The notes under the pieces were generated by a model. The model worked only from the letters and a program-made list of their open reading frames with translations, ran no database searches and had not been told where the DNA came from. From Gemmatimonadota bacterium (lineage in GTDB: Bacteria; Gemmatimonadota; Gemmatimonadetes; Gemmatimonadales; GWC2-71-9): DNA of 64,000 bases. The stretch is from positions 1 to 64,000 of the forward strand of contig JAKLGU010000003.1 in the NCBI GenBank assembly GCA_022710485.1, in the 5' to 3' direction. Shown one piece after another: positions 27,098 through 36,108 of the stretch. Each line of letters opens with the position of its first letter. Position 1 is the stretch's first letter. A program made the translations under genes and the position numbers.

Positions 27098-27874
27098 CTA
27101 TTTCCCCAGATGTTCCCGATAGAACTCGAAGATCCGCTTCCACGCCCGGTCCGGCTGATCGGTATCGTTCCCCTTGCGCCCGGGAGAGAGGAAGCCGTGC
27201 CCGGTACCGGGGTAGATGTCGTAGGTGAACGACTTGCCCAGCGCGTTCATGGTGGCGCTCACCTGCGGCAGCGGGTCATTCACCCGGGCGTCGTTCTCGG
27301 CATATACCCCGAGGACGGGAGCCTTGATCCGAGCCATTGCCGCGGAATCGGGGGCCGGACCGTAGCAGACCACGGCCGCCTTGAGCGCCGGGTTGTGGGT
27401 GGCGTACGCGAAGCTCTGCTGCCCGCCCCAGCAAAAGCCGATGGTCGCCATCTGGCCACGAGCCGCCCCCGGCAGGGTGTCCACCCAGGCGGCGGTGGCG
27501 TCGAGGTCGCCCATGACACGCTCCGACGTCAGCCCAGCGAACAGCTTGCGGGCCGAGTCGGGACTGTCCGGCGACTTGCCGTACATCGAGCCGAGGAGGT
27601 CGGGCGCCACGGCCACGTACCCCTGCGCCGCGAGCTTGTCCACCACGGTGGTCTCCCACGGCGTCAGTCCGAAGATCTGGTGGATGACGATGATGGTCGG
27701 CGCGCGGTCCTTCCGTTCCGGCCAGGCGACGTAGGCCGGGATCGCTTCGCCAGCGGCGTTGGTGAACTTGACCCACTCGCCGTGGGGCTCGGCAGCCGTG
27801 TGCGGACGGGAAATCCAGGCGGCAAGGACGACTACCGAAGCTGCGGCAACCAATACGGACAGTGGGCGATTCAT
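27098..27874 (-). CDS. Secreted dienelactone hydrolase-family protein
   Basis: A 258-residue alpha/beta hydrolase with a signal peptide or membrane anchor (VLVAAASVVVLAAWISRP). The dienelactone-hydrolase triad is visible: Cys148 in GFCWGGQ, Asp in AENDARV and His in GTGHGF. The oxyanion region IVIHQIFGLTPW is also typical. DLH enzymes open lactone rings of dienelactones; distant homologues act on other esters. Start supported by a strong GAGGAGG site 5 bases upstream. Confidence 0.92.
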   Translation of the reverse strand: MNRPLSVLVAAASVVVLAAWISRPHTAAEPHGEWVKFTNAAGEAIPAYVAWPERKDRAPTIIVIHQIFGLTPWETTVVDKLAAQGYVAVAPDLLGSMYGKSPDSPDSARKLFAGLTSERVMGDLDATAAWVDTLPGAARGQMATIGFCWGGQQSFAYATHNPALKAAVVCYGPAPDSAAMARIKAPVLGVYAENDARVNDPLPQVSATMNALGKSFTYDIYPGTGHGFLSPGRKGNDTDQPDRAWKRIFEFYREHLGK

Positions 27875-27888
27875 GGATCCTCCTCGGT

Positions 27889-27907
27889 TCTCAGTCCTCA
27901 GTCCTTC
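27889..27907 (-). repeat. Short ACTGAGG-family repeat
   Basis: Two and a half units of CTCAGTC, just upstream of the dienelactone hydrolase gene and 24 bases from the second GC-rich hairpin repeat. Confidence 0.6.
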
Positions 27908-27930
27908 CCCGTACCGACCTCACCCCCTGT

Positions 27931-27957
27931 CCCCCTCTCCGGCAAGCGGAGAGGGGG
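27931..27957. repeat. GC-rich hairpin repeat, copy 2
   Basis: Same 11-base stem and GCAAG loop as copy 1. It lies in the 118-base gap between the E1 alpha stop and the dienelactone hydrolase start and could act as a terminator-like structure, though it lacks a T-tract. Confidence 0.85.
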
Positions 27958-27992
27958 GACGCCAGGAATGTGCCTTGCGCCGCCGGCTACGC

Positions 27993-29081
27993 TCAGGACT
28001 GCGCGTAGACCCCGGTGAGCGCCGTACGGGGCTCGGGCAAGTGGTGGCGGCTTTCGAGCGCCGCCTCCGCCGCGGCCTCGACCACCGCGGTGGCGGCCGA
28101 CTCGACGCCTTCCAGCTCCGCCTCGCTCACCCCCGCCCCCTTGAGGTACTCCTCGTAGAGCGCGATCGGGTCCCGCTTGCCCCAGTGCGCGAACAGTTCG
28201 GCGGGAAAGGTGGCGCGCGCCTCGCGCTCGTCGTGCGTGGCGTGGCCGCCCATGCGGAAGGTGGTGGCCAGCAGGAGCACCGGTCCCTCGCCTCGGCGGC
28301 ACCGCTCCACGGCCAGCACGGCGGCGGCGTAGGCGTCGAGCACATTGTTGCCGTCGAAGCCCCACCCCGCCATGCCGTAGGCGTGCGGCCAGTCGGCAAA
28401 ATCCCCGCCGGCGTGGTGCTGCTCGAGCCGTGTGCCAAGCGCCACCTGGTTGTTCTGGAGGATGTACACCACCGGAAGCCGCTGCACCGCGGCGAAGTTG
28501 AGCCCCTCGTGGCTCGCGCCCGACTTGGCGGAGCCGTCGCCCACCCAGTTCATGACGACGCGGGGCGTCCCGGTGATCCGGCCTGCCAGCGCGATGCCCG
28601 CCGAGACCGGCACCATCACGCCGACGGGCGAAACCGGCTGCAGCACGTGGTGCGCCGGGGAGCCGGCGTGGAGGTCGCGGCCCGCGGAGGGGGAGTCGGC
28701 GGTGGCGAGGTAGGCGCGAAACATGTCCGCGAGCGGCATCCCCATGTCGCAGCAGGCGGCTGCGTTCCGGATCATGGGCGAGACGAAGTCGGTGCCCGGG
28801 TCGAGCGCGAAGGCGGGGCCGACCGTGGCCGCCTCCTCACCGGTGCCGAGCCAGGCCTTGGAGATGACTCCCTGCCGCACCCACCGCGAGAGGGCGATGT
28901 CGTGCTGGCGCGCGCGGATCAGCCGGGCATAGAGCGTCAGCAACTCGTCGCGAGAGAGCCGCGCGACGACCTGTTGGCGTTCCGGGAGCCGGTTGATCGT
29001 CTGGCGGAACGCGTCCACCAGCGCGGGGTCGGCCTGCCACGCCGCGTACTCCGGCGGCTCGAACGCGGGGTAGCGCTTCAT
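27993..29081 (-). CDS. TPP-dependent 2-oxoacid dehydrogenase E1 component, alpha subunit
   Basis: A 362-residue E1 alpha-type protein. The thiamine-diphosphate motif is GDGSAKSG through LQNNQ, and the loop GRDLHAGSPAHH and GGHATHDERE match the family. The E1 complex decarboxylates pyruvate, 2-oxobutyrate, branched-chain oxoacids or acetoin and needs a beta subunit, which is not encoded next to it. It is the last gene of a four-gene operon that begins with threonine dehydratase, which makes 2-oxobutyrate, a plausible E1 substrate (inference). It overlaps the kinase stop by 4 bases. Confidence 0.92.
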   Translation of the reverse strand: MKRYPAFEPPEYAAWQADPALVDAFRQTINRLPERQQVVARLSRDELLTLYARLIRARQHDIALSRWVRQGVISKAWLGTGEEAATVGPAFALDPGTDFVSPMIRNAAACCDMGMPLADMFRAYLATADSPSAGRDLHAGSPAHHVLQPVSPVGVMVPVSAGIALAGRITGTPRVVMNWVGDGSAKSGASHEGLNFAAVQRLPVVYILQNNQVALGTRLEQHHAGGDFADWPHAYGMAGWGFDGNNVLDAYAAAVLAVERCRRGEGPVLLLATTFRMGGHATHDEREARATFPAELFAHWGKRDPIALYEEYLKGAGVSEAELEGVESAATAVVEAAAEAALESRHHLPEPRTALTGVYAQS

Positions 29082-30061
29082 TCGGGCGATCCTGCGCCCG
29101 GGGGCGTGGAGCGCAGCACGGTGTCGAGCGCGTCGCCGAAGGCCGCCATGGAGGGGAAGCGGTTGGCGGGGTCCATGGCGAGGGCGCGGGTCAGCGCCGC
29201 CTCCAGCCTCGCCGGGAGTTCGGGGCGCACCGCCCGGAGCTGGGTGGGCTGGCCGCGGAGCCGGGCGATCTGCAGCTCCTGCGCGCTGTCGCCGTCAAAG
29301 GGGAGCCGCCCAGCGAACATCTCGAACGCGAGGATTCCGAGCGAGTAGATGTCGCTCCGGGCGTCGAGGTCGCGTCCGCGGATCTGCTCGGGGCTCATGA
29401 ACTCAGGGGTTCCCAGCACCACGCCGACGGCGGTGAGCTTCTGGCTGGCGGGGCGGCGCACCAGCTCAAGCGCCAGGCCGAAGTCCATCACGATGGCCCG
29501 GGTGCCGCCCGGCAGCGCCGGGTCGTTGACCAGCATGATGTTCTCGGGCTTGAGGTCGCGGTGCAGGATCCCGAGTTCATGCGCGTGCTGGAGCCCGCGG
29601 CAGACCTGCAGCAGCAGCGGGAGTCCCTCGCCGAGCGTGAGCGGACCGGTGCGGTTGATCCGGTCGTGCAGCGCCTCGCCCGGGAGCCACGGCATGACGA
29701 GGTAGACGAGTCCGGTCGGGGTGGCGCCGAGCTGGAGGATGGGGCAGACGCTGGGATGGTCGAAGCGGCTGGCGATGAGCGCCTCGCGCTTGAACCGCTC
29801 GACGGACTGCGGATCGGCCATGAGGTGGGGCGCCAGCACCTTGACCGCCACGTCGGCGCCGGTGGTCCGGTCGGCCGCCAGGAAGACGGCGGCCATGCCT
29901 CCCTCGCCGATCTGGTGGCGGACCTCGAAGCGCTCGTCGAGCACGGTGCCCGGGAGGTCCGACGCCTCCTCCTTCGGCTCGAGCGCCGCGCCGTCCCGCG
30001 TGCAGAACCGCGCCGGCTCGGCGTACACTGCCCGGCACTGGGGGCAGCGCAGCGCGCTCAA
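29078..30061 (-). CDS. Serine/threonine protein kinase with N-terminal zinc ribbon
   Basis: A 327-residue kinase. Residues 6-23 form a metal-binding knuckle (CPQC, ten residues, CTRD). The kinase domain (about 45-320) has the Gly loop (IGEGGMAAVFLA), the VAIK-type Lys (VAVKVLAPH), the HRD motif (LHRDLKPENIM), DFG (MDFGLAL) and APE-type (TPEFMSPEQ). There is no membrane helix, so it is cytosolic. Hanks-type kinases phosphorylate Ser/Thr of target proteins. It overlaps the response-regulator and E1 alpha genes by 4 bases each, so neighbouring products are candidate targets. Confidence 0.96.
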   Translation of the reverse strand: MSALRCPQCRAVYAEPARFCTRDGAALEPKEEASDLPGTVLDERFEVRHQIGEGGMAAVFLAADRTTGADVAVKVLAPHLMADPQSVERFKREALIASRFDHPSVCPILQLGATPTGLVYLVMPWLPGEALHDRINRTGPLTLGEGLPLLLQVCRGLQHAHELGILHRDLKPENIMLVNDPALPGGTRAIVMDFGLALELVRRPASQKLTAVGVVLGTPEFMSPEQIRGRDLDARSDIYSLGILAFEMFAGRLPFDGDSAQELQIARLRGQPTQLRAVRPELPARLEAALTRALAMDPANRFPSMAAFGDALDTVLRSTPPGAGSPE

Positions 30062-31488
30062 TCCCGGAACCGGTTGCGGCCGTCCGCCTTCGCCTTGTAC
30101 AGGTTGGCGTCGGCCAACTTGAGGAACGATTCCGGGTCGGTGATCCGCTCGTCGGGGAAGGTGGCCACGCCGATGCTGATGGTGACGTGCACCGGGCGAC
30201 CCGCCTCGCCGAAGTCGTGCGCGGCCACCCGGCGGATGATCCGCTCGGCGAAGATCCGCGCGCCGGTGGGACCCGTCTCGGGCAGGAGCAGGGTGAATTC
30301 CTCGCCGCCGTACCGGGCCAGCACGTCGACCGCGCGCTGTTCGCGCTTGAGCAGGTTGGCCAGGCTCCGCAGCACCCGGTCGCCCGTCAGGTGCCCGTGC
30401 TCGTCATTGATCCGCTTGAACTCGTCGATGTCCACCATGAGGCAGGTGAGCACCGTGCCGTATCGCTCGGCCCGCTCCATTTCCTGGACGATCTTGTCGC
30501 TCAGGGCGCGGCGGTTGAACGTGTCTGTGAGCGGATCCGTCTCCGCCAAGTGACGCATGTGCTCCTGGCCGTCCATGGCGGTCTCGAGGTCGTACGCCTT
30601 CTCGAGGGCCGCCACCGCCGCCTTGATCACCTGGTCGGCGAACTGCACGTCCTGCTGGTTGAGCGGGGCGTCCTCGGCGGTGGTCCGGAGGAAGAAGACG
30701 CCCACCTGCTGGCCCTTGAGCTGGAAGGGGAGCGCGAGCGCAGAGCGCGTCGGCACCGGGATGCCCTCCGCCTCCCATTCCGCGCGCACTGCCTGGTAGA
30801 GCGGGTCGGTGAGCACGTCCTGGATCAGGACCACTTCGCCGGTCTTGAGCGCCTGCTGGATTTCGGGATAGCGGCGGAGGTCCACCCGCAGGTTCCGGAG
30901 CATCGGGTTCTCGTAGGCCGCCACCACGGTGCCGGCCTCGTCGTCCGGCGACCCGATCAGGATGGAGCACTTCGAGATCCGGAGGCCGCGCGCCACGCGC
31001 CGCACGAGAATCTGGTAGATCTCGTCGGGCTTGAGGGTGGCGGTCACTTCCTGCAGGATGTCCACCATCTCGGTGCGCGAGCGCGCCTCGGCACGCGCCT
31101 GGTTGAGCTCGCGGCCGGTGCGGAGGTGCGCCTTGACCCGGGCCAGGAGCTCGCGCACGCGGAAGGGCTTCGAGATGAAGTCGGCGGCGCCAAGGCCGAG
31201 GGCGCGGACCGTCGCCTCCTCGGGAGGCATGGACGAGATCATCAGGACGGGGAGGTCCTTGAAGCGGTAGTCGGTCTTGACCCGCTCCAGGAGCTGGAGC
31301 CCGTCCACCTTCGGCATCATGATGTCGAGGAGGAGGAGGTCGAACTGGTCGGCGAGGAGGTGGTCCACGAGGTTCTCGCCGCCGGGCACCGTCACGACCT
31401 CGTAGCCGTTGTCCTTGAGGATCCAGGACAGCGTGCGGGTCAGGGCCTGGTCGTCGTCGGCGACGATGATCTTCGGGGCGATGCTCAT
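30058..31488 (-). CDS. Response regulator with GAF and GGDEF diguanylate cyclase domains
   Basis: A 476-residue protein. The receiver domain (1-125) has the acidic pocket (VADDDQ), the phospho-acceptor Asp in LLLLDIMMP and the conserved Lys in FISKPF. A GAF domain (about 145-300) follows, then a GGDEF domain (about 315-476) with an active-type GGEEF (ARYGGEEF). It is predicted to make cyclic di-GMP when phosphorylated. The ATG at 31488 overlaps the threonine-dehydratase stop by 4 bases; a much longer in-frame reading upstream is that gene's shadow. No histidine kinase partner is adjacent. Confidence 0.95.
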   Translation of the reverse strand: MSIAPKIIVADDDQALTRTLSWILKDNGYEVVTVPGGENLVDHLLADQFDLLLLDIMMPKVDGLQLLERVKTDYRFKDLPVLMISSMPPEEATVRALGLGAADFISKPFRVRELLARVKAHLRTGRELNQARAEARSRTEMVDILQEVTATLKPDEIYQILVRRVARGLRISKCSILIGSPDDEAGTVVAAYENPMLRNLRVDLRRYPEIQQALKTGEVVLIQDVLTDPLYQAVRAEWEAEGIPVPTRSALALPFQLKGQQVGVFFLRTTAEDAPLNQQDVQFADQVIKAAVAALEKAYDLETAMDGQEHMRHLAETDPLTDTFNRRALSDKIVQEMERAERYGTVLTCLMVDIDEFKRINDEHGHLTGDRVLRSLANLLKREQRAVDVLARYGGEEFTLLLPETGPTGARIFAERIIRRVAAHDFGEAGRPVHVTISIGVATFPDERITDPESFLKLADANLYKAKADGRNRFRD

Positions 31489-32489
31489 TCCGCGCTCATC
31501 AGTCGGTCGAAGAGTTCCTCGTCCACGTTCCCGCCGCTCACCACCACGACCGTGGCCCCGCGCGGGCGGACCTTGCCCGACAGCAGCGCCGCCGTGGTGG
31601 CCGCGCCCGAGGGCTCGACCTTGAGCCCGGCCTCGCGGTGCAGGAACCGCATGGCCAGCGTGATGTCGTCGTCCGTCACCGTCACCACTTCGTGGATGAC
31701 CGGCTTGATGAGCGGGAAGGTCATGGAGCCCACCGACAGCGTGAGCAGGCCGTCGGCCAGGCTCGCCGTGCTCGCGAGCTGCTCGGGGGCGCCGGCGCGC
31801 ATCGCCGCGGTCAGCTTGGCGGCGCCCTCGGGCTCGACGGCCACCACGCGCGTCTCGGGATGGGTACCGGCCACCGCCACGCAGATGCCGGCGAGCAGTC
31901 CGCCGCCACCCACCGGCACCAGGATGGTGTCCGCGTGGGGCCACTGCTCGAGGATCTCGAGCCCGCAGGTGCCCTGCCCCGCGATGACGTCGGGGTGATC
32001 GAACGGCGGGATCATGGCCAGCCCTTCCGCGGCGCAGATTTCCTCCGCCTTGAGCTTGCGGTCCACCGACCTGGGGCCAACGAACACCACCTCGCCGCCC
32101 AGCTTCTTCACGCCGTCCACCTTGATCTGTGGCGCGGTGTTCGGCATCACGATGACCGCCCGGACGCCGACCTTGGCGGCGGCCCAGGCCACGGCCTGGC
32201 CATGGTTGCCGCTGGAGTAGGTGATGACGCCGCGAGACCGCACCGCGGCGGGAATCCGCTGGATGGCGTTGTACGCGCCGCGCACCTTGAACGCCCCGAT
32301 CGGCTGGAGCTGTTCGCACTTGAGTGCCACCGAGTGCCCCACGAGCGCGGCGAGCGCCGGCATCTCGATGAGCGGCGTCCGGACGGCGACGCCCTCGATG
32401 GCGGCGGCCGCGCGGCGGACGTCGTCAATGGTGACGGCGGGTCGGGCGGCGGCCGGGGCGGTGCCGGGTGAGGCGGGTGCGCGGCTCAT
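31485..32489 (-). CDS. PLP-dependent threonine/serine dehydratase
   Basis: A 334-residue fold-type II PLP enzyme. The cofactor Lys is Lys68 (GAFKVRGAYN), the phosphate-contact loop is SSGNHGQA and the Gly-rich phosphate cup is VGGGGLLAG. It deaminates threonine to 2-oxobutyrate (or serine to pyruvate). It lacks the C-terminal regulatory domain of biosynthetic IlvA, so it is the short catabolic/TdcB-like or serine-racemase-like type. First gene of the operon. Its promoter appears leaderless: TTGCCC, 17 bases, TAGTTT, 6 bases, ATG. Confidence 0.93.
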   Translation of the reverse strand: MSRAPASPGTAPAAARPAVTIDDVRRAAAAIEGVAVRTPLIEMPALAALVGHSVALKCEQLQPIGAFKVRGAYNAIQRIPAAVRSRGVITYSSGNHGQAVAWAAAKVGVRAVIVMPNTAPQIKVDGVKKLGGEVVFVGPRSVDRKLKAEEICAAEGLAMIPPFDHPDVIAGQGTCGLEILEQWPHADTILVPVGGGGLLAGICVAVAGTHPETRVVAVEPEGAAKLTAAMRAGAPEQLASTASLADGLLTLSVGSMTFPLIKPVIHEVVTVTDDDITLAMRFLHREAGLKVEPSGAATTAALLSGKVRPRGATVVVVSGGNVDEELFDRLMSAE

Positions 32490-32495
32490 GGAGTC

Positions 32496-32524
32496 AAACT
32501 ATGACGCCGCAAGGGGATGGGCAA
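32496..32524 (-). promoter_or_regulatory. Candidate leaderless promoter of threonine dehydratase operon
   Basis: Minus-strand -35 TTGCCC (32524-32519), 17-base spacer, -10 TAGTTT (32501-32496), 6 bases, then ATG at 32489. The intervening GACTCC is not a good ribosome-binding site. Confidence 0.6.
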
Positions 32525-32534
32525 GGAATTCGGC

Positions 32535-35039
32535 TCACGCTTCGCCGCCCGTTTCGTCCGCGGGCGACGCGGCCTCGTCGCCGGTGGGCTCCTCCGTGCC
32601 GTTGTCGTCTTCCTTCACCACGCGCGCGACGTCCACCAGGTTGTCGCCGGCGTCGAGGTTCATGACCCGCACTCCCTGCGTGTTGCGGCCGATGACGCTG
32701 ATGCCTTCGACCGGTACGCGGATCACGACGCCGTGCCGGGTGATCATCATCAGCTCGTCGTCAGGGATGACCTCCTTGAGCGCCACCATGCGGCCGGTCT
32801 TCTCGGTCTTCTTGAGGGTGATGATGCCCTTGCCGCCGCGCTTCTGCACCCGGTACTCGCTGAGTTCCGACCGCTTCCCGTAGCCCTTCTCGCTCACCAC
32901 GAGTAGCGTCGCCTCGCGCCGGACGATGACCATGCCGATGACGGCGTCCTCCGCGTCGAGCTCGATGCCCTTCACGCCGGCGGTGGCGCGGCCCATCTCG
33001 CGGACGTCGCCCTGGTGGAAGCGGATGCTCATGCCGTCCTGCGTGGCCAGCACGATGTCGCTGTTGGCGTCGCAGAGCTGCACGTCGATGAGGGCGTCGC
33101 CCTCGTCGATGTTGATGGCGTTGATGCCGGTGGAGCGCACGTTCCCGTAGGCGGAGAGGACGGTCTTCTTCACCGTGCCGTTCCGGGTGGCGAACATGAG
33201 CCAGCGGTCGTCGGTGAACTCACGCACCGCCACCGTGGATGCCACCTGCTCGTCGCTCCCGATGGCGATGCAGTTGACCACCGGCTTACCGCGCGCCGCA
33301 CGGCCGCCCTGCGGGATCTCGTGCACCTTGAGCCAGTGCACCTGGCCCTTGTCGGTGAAGAACATCAGGTAATCGTGCGTGGAGGCGATGAAGAGATGCT
33401 CCACCCAGTCGTCTTCCTTGGTCCCCATCCCGGCCATGCCGCGGCCGCCGCGGCGCTGCCGCTTGTAGGTGGAGACGGGGATCCGCTTGATGTATCCGGT
33501 GTGGGAGATGGTGATGACCATGTCTTCCTCGGCGATGAGGTCCTCCACCGAGAAGTCGCCCTGGTCGGCCAGGATCTCCGTGCGCCGGTCGTCGCCGTAC
33601 TTCTGGGCCACCTCGGCGGTCTCCGCCTTGAGGATGCCGTTGCGGCGGGCCTCGGAGCCGAGGATGTCCCTGAGGTCGGCGATCGTGGCGCGGACCTCGG
33701 CCAGCTCCGCCTCGAGCTTGTCGATTTCCAGGCCGGTCAGCTTGGCGAGGCGCATGTTGAGGATCGCATCGCTCTGCTTTTCGCTGAACTTGAAGCGCTT
33801 GCGGAGCCGAGCGTCGGCCTCGGGGGTGTCCGCCGAGGAGCGGATGATCTTGATCACCTCGTCGATGTTGTCGACGGCGATCTTGAGGCCGTCGAGGATG
33901 TGCTCCCGGGCCTGCGCCGCGTCGAGGTCGAACTGCGTGCGCCGAACGATGATCTCGTGCCGATGCGCGATGAAGTGGGTCAGCAGCTCCTTCAGGTTCA
34001 TGACCTTCGGCACGCCGCCCACCAGCGCGAGCATGATGACGCCGAACGTGGACTGCATCGTGGTGTGCTTGTAGAGCTGGTTCAGCACCACGTTGGGGAT
34101 GCAGTCGCGCTTGAGCTCCACCACGACGCGCATGCCGTCGCGGTCGGACTCGTCGCGCACGCCGCTGATCCCCTCGATCTTCTTGGCCATGGCCAGCTCG
34201 GCGATCGAGCGGACCAGGTTCTCCTTGTTGACCTGATAGGGGATCTCGGTGATGACGATCTGGCTCTTGTTGCTCGACTCCTTCTCCTCGATCTGTGCGC
34301 GGGCCCGCATGATCACGCGGCCCCGGCCGGTCTCGTACGCCTCCTTGATGCCCTCGCGGCCGTAGATGTAGCCGGCGGTGGGGAAGTCGGGGCCCTTGAT
34401 GGCCTTCCGGAGGTCGGCGATGGTGGCTTCGGGATTGTCCACCAGCAGTTCCACCGCCTTCGCCACCTCGCGGAGGTTATGCGGCGGGATATTGGTGGCC
34501 ATGCCGACGGCGATGCCGCTGGAGCCGTTGACGAGGAGGTTGGGAATCTTGGAGGGAAGGACGGTCGGCTCCTGGAGCCGGTCGTCGAAGTTGGGCTGGT
34601 AGTCGACGGTGTTCTTGTCGATGTCCTCCAGCATGGTCATCGCGATGCGCGTCAGGCGCGCCTCAGTGTACCGATACGCCGCCGCAGAGTCGCCGTCGAT
34701 GGAGCCGAAGTTGCCCTGGCCGTCCACCAGCGGATAGCGGAGCGAGAAGTCCTGCACCATGCGCACCAGCGCGTCGTACACCGACGAGTCGCCGTGCGGG
34801 TGGTACTTGCCGAGCACGTCGCCCACGACCGTCGCCGATTTCTTGTAGGCCCGCCCCGGAACGAGGCCGAGCTCGTTCATCGCGTAGAGAATGCGGCGGT
34901 GGACGGGCTTGAGGCCGTCGCGCACGTCGGGCAGCGCGCGGGAGACGATGACGCTCATCGAGTAGTTGATGAACGACTGCTGCATCTCTTCTTCGATCAG
35001 GCGAGGAAGGATGCGCTCGCGGGAATTCGGGGCGGTCAT
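32535..35039 (-). CDS. gyrA: DNA gyrase subunit A
   Basis: An 834-residue type II topoisomerase subunit. The catalytic tyrosine is Tyr124 ([10 protein letters not shown]), the quinolone-resistance region is [15 protein letters not shown] with Ser and Tyr at the positions usually Ser83/Asp87 neighbours, and the gyrase-specific GyrA box is present (QRRGGRG), which separates it from ParC. With GyrB it introduces negative supercoils. gyrB is not in the window. The last 30 residues are acidic. It is monocistronic, with a candidate promoter at 35098-35127 and the repeat array upstream of that. Confidence 0.98.
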   Translation of the reverse strand: MTAPNSRERILPRLIEEEMQQSFINYSMSVIVSRALPDVRDGLKPVHRRILYAMNELGLVPGRAYKKSATVVGDVLGKYHPHGDSSVYDALVRMVQDFSLRYPLVDGQGNFGSIDGDSAAAYRYTEARLTRIAMTMLEDIDKNTVDYQPNFDDRLQEPTVLPSKIPNLLVNGSSGIAVGMATNIPPHNLREVAKAVELLVDNPEATIADLRKAIKGPDFPTAGYIYGREGIKEAYETGRGRVIMRARAQIEEKESSNKSQIVITEIPYQVNKENLVRSIAELAMAKKIEGISGVRDESDRDGMRVVVELKRDCIPNVVLNQLYKHTTMQSTFGVIMLALVGGVPKVMNLKELLTHFIAHRHEIIVRRTQFDLDAAQAREHILDGLKIAVDNIDEVIKIIRSSADTPEADARLRKRFKFSEKQSDAILNMRLAKLTGLEIDKLEAELAEVRATIADLRDILGSEARRNGILKAETAEVAQKYGDDRRTEILADQGDFSVEDLIAEEDMVITISHTGYIKRIPVSTYKRQRRGGRGMAGMGTKEDDWVEHLFIASTHDYLMFFTDKGQVHWLKVHEIPQGGRAARGKPVVNCIAIGSDEQVASTVAVREFTDDRWLMFATRNGTVKKTVLSAYGNVRSTGINAINIDEGDALIDVQLCDANSDIVLATQDGMSIRFHQGDVREMGRATAGVKGIELDAEDAVIGMVIVRREATLLVVSEKGYGKRSELSEYRVQKRGGKGIITLKKTEKTGRMVALKEVIPDDELMMITRHGVVIRVPVEGISVIGRNTQGVRVMNLDAGDNLVDVARVVKEDDNGTEEPTGDEAASPADETGGEA

Positions 35040-35097
35040 GGATGCTCGGGGTTGGTGCGGACAACCGGGTGGCCGGCCGGGCCACCGGGAACAGCGA

Positions 35098-35127
35098 AAT
35101 ATACCTTGTTCGAGGGGGGGAAATCAA
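35098..35127 (-). promoter_or_regulatory. Candidate gyrA promoter
   Basis: Minus-strand -35 TTGATT (35127-35122), 18-base spacer, -10 TATATT (35103-35098), about 58 bases before the gyrA ATG. It is the most AT-rich spot between gyrA and the repeat array. Confidence 0.55.
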
Positions 35128-35188
35128 CCGGAAAATGGGATGGTAAAGTATTGGGAGGCAAGGAGATGAGGACCGAGGAATGGGGACC

Positions 35189-35803
35189 GGGGTGGCCGTA
35201 TGGCCACCCCTATCGACAGGAACGCAATTTCGTGTGGGTGCGAGCGGGGTCCAGCCTGACGCAACGAGGGGGTGGCCGTATGGCCACCCCTATCGACAGG
35301 AACGCAATTTCGTGTGGGTGAGAGCGGCGTCCAGCCTGATGCAACGAAGTTGCGTCTGGTTGCGCCAGGGGTGGGCATGCGCCCACCCCAGAGGGAGACG
35401 GTGCCCGGACGGGGTGGCCGTATGGCCACCCCTATCGACAGGAACGCATTTTCGTGGGGGTGGGAGCGGCGTCCAGCCTGATGCAACGAAGTTGCGTCTG
35501 GTTGCGCCAGGGGTGGGCATGCGCCCACCCCGAGGGGGAGACGGTTGCGGCCGGGGTGGCCGTATGGCCACCCCTATCGACAGGAACGCAATTTCGTGTG
35601 GGTGGGAGCGGCGTCCAGCCTGATGCAACGAAGTTGCGTCTGGTTGCGCCAGGGGTGGGCATGCGCCCACCCCGGGGGGGACGGGGTGGCCGTATGGCCA
35701 CCCCTATCGGCACAAACGCAATTTCGTGTGGGTGGGAACGGCGTCCAGCCTGATGCAACGGAGTTGCGTCTGGTTGCGCCAGGGGTGGGCATGCGCCCAC
35801 CCC
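35189..35803 (+). repeat. Array of five dual-hairpin repeat units
   Basis: Units begin at 35189 (truncated, 80 bases), 35269, 35411, 35553 and 35683; full units are about 121 bases with 9-21 base variable spacers (periods 142, 142, 130). Each full unit has hairpin 1 (stem GGGGTGGCC, loop GTAT), a middle with CGCAATTTCGTGTGGGTG and the small stem GCAAC-GAA-GTTGC, and hairpin 2 (stem GGGGTGGGC, loop ATGC). Sequence between units is nearly identical, suggesting recent duplication. Open frames across it in several registers are by-products of the repeat, not genes. Confidence 0.95.
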
Positions 35804-35816
35804 AGAGGGGATGCTG

Positions 35817-36008
35817 TTACTGCGCTGCCAGCCGGGTATCCGTCATCCGGCGCCGCCGGAGGGGCGACGCCCGTTGAAGGTAGATCGTCGCGGCGCCCGA
35901 ACCGCTGATCCGGTCCGCGACCGGGAGCACAATTTGGCCGACGGAGGTCCCGGCGTCGTCCACCAGGCTGAAGGTGGGAATTGGGCTGTCTGTGGCGAGC
36001 ATGACCAT
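35817..36008 (-). CDS. Small hypothetical protein (63 aa)
   Basis: The ATG at 36008 is preceded by an excellent ribosome-binding site (AAGGAGG, 5-base spacing), the main reason for calling it. The product has an N-terminal part that looks like a beta-rich domain (FSLVDDAGTSVGQIVLPVADR) and a basic C-terminus (LRRRRMTDTRL). I do not recognise it. It ends 13 bases before the repeat array and diverges from the lipoprotein gene at 36109. Confidence 0.55.
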   Translation of the reverse strand: MVMLATDSPIPTFSLVDDAGTSVGQIVLPVADRISGSGAATIYLQRASPLRRRRMTDTRLAAQ

Positions 36009-36073
36009 CGGGGCCTCCTTTCCAGGTTCACTCTCTTTGATGCCCTCCGCCCCGAGAAGGTTGCAGAACGGGA

Positions 36074-36102
36074 CTGACCCATCCGGGGACGCGGATTAGA
36101 TT
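36074..36102 (+). promoter_or_regulatory. Candidate leaderless promoter
   Basis: CTGACC (36074-36079), 17-base spacer, TAGATT (36097-36102), 6 bases, then ATG at 36109. No Shine-Dalgarno. Confidence 0.58.
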
Positions 36103-36108
36103 CCCGGC

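Noticed and set aside
30058-32319. 753-residue fusion of a long N-terminal part to the GGDEF response regulator
   Set aside because: The upstream part is an out-of-frame reading of threonine dehydratase; the ATG at 31488 overlaps that gene's stop by 4 bases and starts a proper receiver domain.
35189-35803. CRISPR array
   Set aside because: Units are about 121 bases with internal hairpins and spacers of 9-21 bases; no cas genes are present.
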